Shown: positions 23,771 to 25,401 of the stretch, in pieces
Numbering within the stretch: the stretch's first letter is position 1
Layout of the letters: the number at the start of each line of letters is the position of its first letter
DNA from: Chloroflexota bacterium
GTDB lineage: Bacteria > Chloroflexota > Anaerolineae > J102
Assembly: GCA_013152695.1 (NCBI GenBank)
Contig: JAADFV010000167.1
Coordinates: 1-25,401 of the forward strand
Direction: 5' to 3'
DNA length: 25,401 nucleotides
The notes under the pieces: model-generated
What the model saw: only the letters and a program-made list of their open reading frames with translations
The model's database searches: none
Told to the model about the DNA's origin: nothing
Program-made: the position numbers and the translations under genes

Positions 23771-25401
23771 ATGACAGAACTTTTGATACGTAACGGAAAT
23801 ATCGTCACCGAAACCGAAGTTATTTCGGCCGATCTCTTGATTCGAGACGAAACCATCGCCGCCATCGGTCGCGATCTTCCAACCTCCTCCACCTGCAAAA
23901 TCATCGATGCCTCAGATTGTTACGTGCTTCCCGGCATCATCGATCCCCATGTCCATATCCAGCTTGATACGGGTGTCTTTCGCACGGCTGACGACTGGCA
24001 AACAGGCACTGCCACCGCCGCCTTAGGCGGTGTGACCACGGTCATCGACTTTGCCACCCAGTTTCCGGGCCAGGACACACAACAGGCTGTTGCCAACCGG
24101 CACCGGGAGGTTTTGGGTGTGCAAAGTACCGATCTTGCTGCCCTACGCCAGCGTCCTCTCTCTGTACCCCACCAGCCTCATATCGATTACGCCCTGCATT
24201 GCATGCTCACAGTGTTGCCTGAAGAGGACGATGAGCTGGACCGCTGGATGGCCGATCTCAAACAAGCCGGCGTCAGCGCGATTAAAATCTACACAACCTA
24301 CCGTCCCAATTACTATCAGGATGATGCCACCCTCTTGCGCTCACTACGGGCAGCCGCCCGAGCCGATATTGTCGTGATGGTGCACGCTGAAAATGATGCT
24401 ATTGTCACTGCCGCGACTCAGGCTCTCGTACGTGCAGGGAAGACATCTTTGGCTTACCACGGCCGCGCGCGTCCCGCCCTGGCCGAAGTCGAAGCTGTGC
24501 ATCGCCTGCTTTTCCTTGCCGATGAAGCTCGTTGTGAACTCTACGTCGTGCATAATTCGGTGGGGCGTAGCGTCGAACTCATTGCCGAAGCCCGTCAGCA
24601 AGGACAGCGTGTACACAGCGAAACCTGTCCCCAGTATTTGCTTTTGGATGAGCGAAAATATGAGGGGGAGGATGCCTGGCGTTTCATCATGCAGCCCCCC
24701 CTGCGCGATCCTTATCAGCCTGCCCACATCTGGCAATTGCTGGCAGAAGGGGCCGTGTCGGCGATCGGTACCGACCATTGTGATTACACCCTCGCCCAAA
24801 AGCTGGGACTACGTCCCTGGCATGATGAGGAGGTGGAATCAGCCATGGCAGCGCTCTCTCAGGCGCAACGAGACGTCATTATCGCTCGCTATGGCCTGTT
24901 CGATGGACGCCAGCGAACCCTCCCTGAAGTAGCACACTATCTCGGGCTGGATGTAGAAACGGCCCAGGCCCTTGAAGAAGAGGGCATGCGGCGATTGCAG
25001 GCCCATCAGGAAGCACTGCAAGCAGCCAGCACCGCTTTAGAAGCCATCGACTGGGATGCCGTTCGTGCTGATGCCCAAACAGTGGGTGGTCCCCGCCTGC
25101 CTTTCACACAAACACCGGGCGGGCTTCCCGGTCTGCAAACGGCACTTCCCTTATTGGTGACTTACGGCGTCGAGGCCGGTCATATCACCTGGCCACATCT
25201 GTTGCGCCTGATGAGCACCAACCCCGCCCGTATTTTCCGCTTATACCCGCGCAAAGGGCACTTGCAGGTCGGCGCCGATGCCGATGTTGTCATTTATGAC
25301 CCTCGCGGTGAGGGTGAGATCAGCGATGCCGAGCAAGCGACAGTGGGTGGATTCACGCCCTACGCGGGGATGAAAGTACAAGGGCGGGTACGCGATACGA
25401 T
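23771..25401 (+). CDS. Hydantoinase/dihydropyrimidinase-family enzyme with sigma-70 region 4-like insertion, 3' end beyond window
   Basis: 543 residues are visible and the gene runs off the window; family members are usually 450-490 residues. All active-site positions are present: His60 and His62 (DPHVHI), carboxylated Lys172 with Tyr177 (AIKIYTTYR), His205 (MVHAEN), His261 (VVHNSV) and Asp335 (GTDHC). The enzyme should hydrolyse a cyclic amide (dihydropyrimidine, hydantoin or allantoin-like). After TLAQK (340-344) the usual short loop before the conserved GGLPG motif (450-454) is replaced by about 95 extra residues. Residues 362-413 of the insert resemble sigma-70 region 4: LSxxxRxVIxxRYGLxDGxxRTLxEVxxxLG. 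ATG 23771 follows AGGA (23761-23764) by 6 nt, 8 bp after the deaminase stop. Confidence 0.88.
   Translation, partial: MTELLIRNGNIVTETEVISADLLIRDETIAAIGRDLPTSSTCKIIDASDCYVLPGIIDPHVHIQLDTGVFRTADDWQTGTATAALGGVTTVIDFATQFPGQDTQQAVANRHREVLGVQSTDLAALRQRPLSVPHQPHIDYALHCMLTVLPEEDDELDRWMADLKQAGVSAIKIYTTYRPNYYQDDATLLRSLRAAARADIVVMVHAENDAIVTAATQALVRAGKTSLAYHGRARPALAEVEAVHRLLFLADEARCELYVVHNSVGRSVELIAEARQQGQRVHSETCPQYLLLDERKYEGEDAWRFIMQPPLRDPYQPAHIWQLLAEGAVSAIGTDHCDYTLAQKLGLRPWHDEEVESAMAALSQAQRDVIIARYGLFDGRQRTLPEVAHYLGLDVETAQALEEEGMRRLQAHQEALQAASTALEAIDWDAVRADAQTVGGPRLPFTQTPGGLPGLQTALPLLVTYGVEAGHITWPHLLRLMSTNPARIFRLYPRKGHLQVGADADVVIYDPRGEGEISDAEQATVGGFTPYAGMKVQGRVRDT

Noticed and set aside
24779..25140. 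Frameshift or gene fusion error as the cause of the hydantoinase insert
   Set aside because: The frame is continuous through both enzyme halves and the insert, with family motifs resuming in the same frame at GGLPG; no stop or shift is needed.

Overview
The window looks like chromosomal DNA from a member of the Chloroflexota (Anaerolineae/Caldilineae-like). This is an inference from moderate GC content, the Thr/Pro-rich 'TPTPTP' linkers in surface proteins, the rodZ-rimO pairing, a DUF4129 membrane protein beside a cell-wall amidase, and a TM287/288-type ABC exporter. No rRNA, tRNA, CRISPR array or complete insertion sequence was seen. Both window edges cut through genes: dnaE on the left and a hydantoinase-family gene on the right.

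Layout. (1) 1-5692, minus strand: two tandem ADP-glucose pyrophosphorylase-type genes joined by a 4-nt ATGA overlap, followed by dnaE (DNA polymerase III alpha, C-terminus missing). The first glgC keeps its catalytic residues; the second has lost them and looks like a regulatory subunit. (2) 6013-7148, plus strand: three small proteins (a SEC-C mini-protein with its own terminator, a rubredoxin-like zinc ribbon with a very acidic tail, and a PspC-domain membrane protein). (3) 7413-12139, plus strand: a MarR-type regulator with a good sigma-70-type promoter, then two ABC half-transporters whose defects are complementary, as in asymmetric heterodimeric exporters. (4) 12126-13086: a stand-alone MoaD/ThiS-like sulfur carrier (minus), a hairpin-rich noncoding stretch with a MITE-like element flanked by a 10-bp direct repeat, then rpsU with promoter, 5' hairpin and terminator. 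(5) 13257-15745, plus strand: an M20D amidohydrolase and an FHA-TM-trypsin-fold protein lacking catalytic His and Ser. (6) 15784-18169, minus strand: a zinc amidase and a large DUF4129 membrane protein, divergent from (7) rodZ-like and rimO on the plus strand (18353-20777). (8) 20783-21982, minus strand: YkvA/DUF1232 and a MerR-type HTH/coiled-coil protein. (9) 22404-25401, plus strand: an 8-oxoguanine-deaminase-type amidohydrolase and a hydantoinase/dihydropyrimidinase-type enzyme, probably one nucleobase-catabolism operon.

The most unusual item is in the last gene. Between the catalytic Asp region and the conserved GGLPG motif, where relatives have a short loop, it carries about 95 extra residues in frame. 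Part of this insert closely resembles the helix-turn-helix of sigma-70 region 4. Other points worth a look are the catalytically dead second GlgC, the pseudo-protease with an FHA domain, the asymmetric ABC pair, and the small mobile-looking element parked just upstream of the rpsU promoter.
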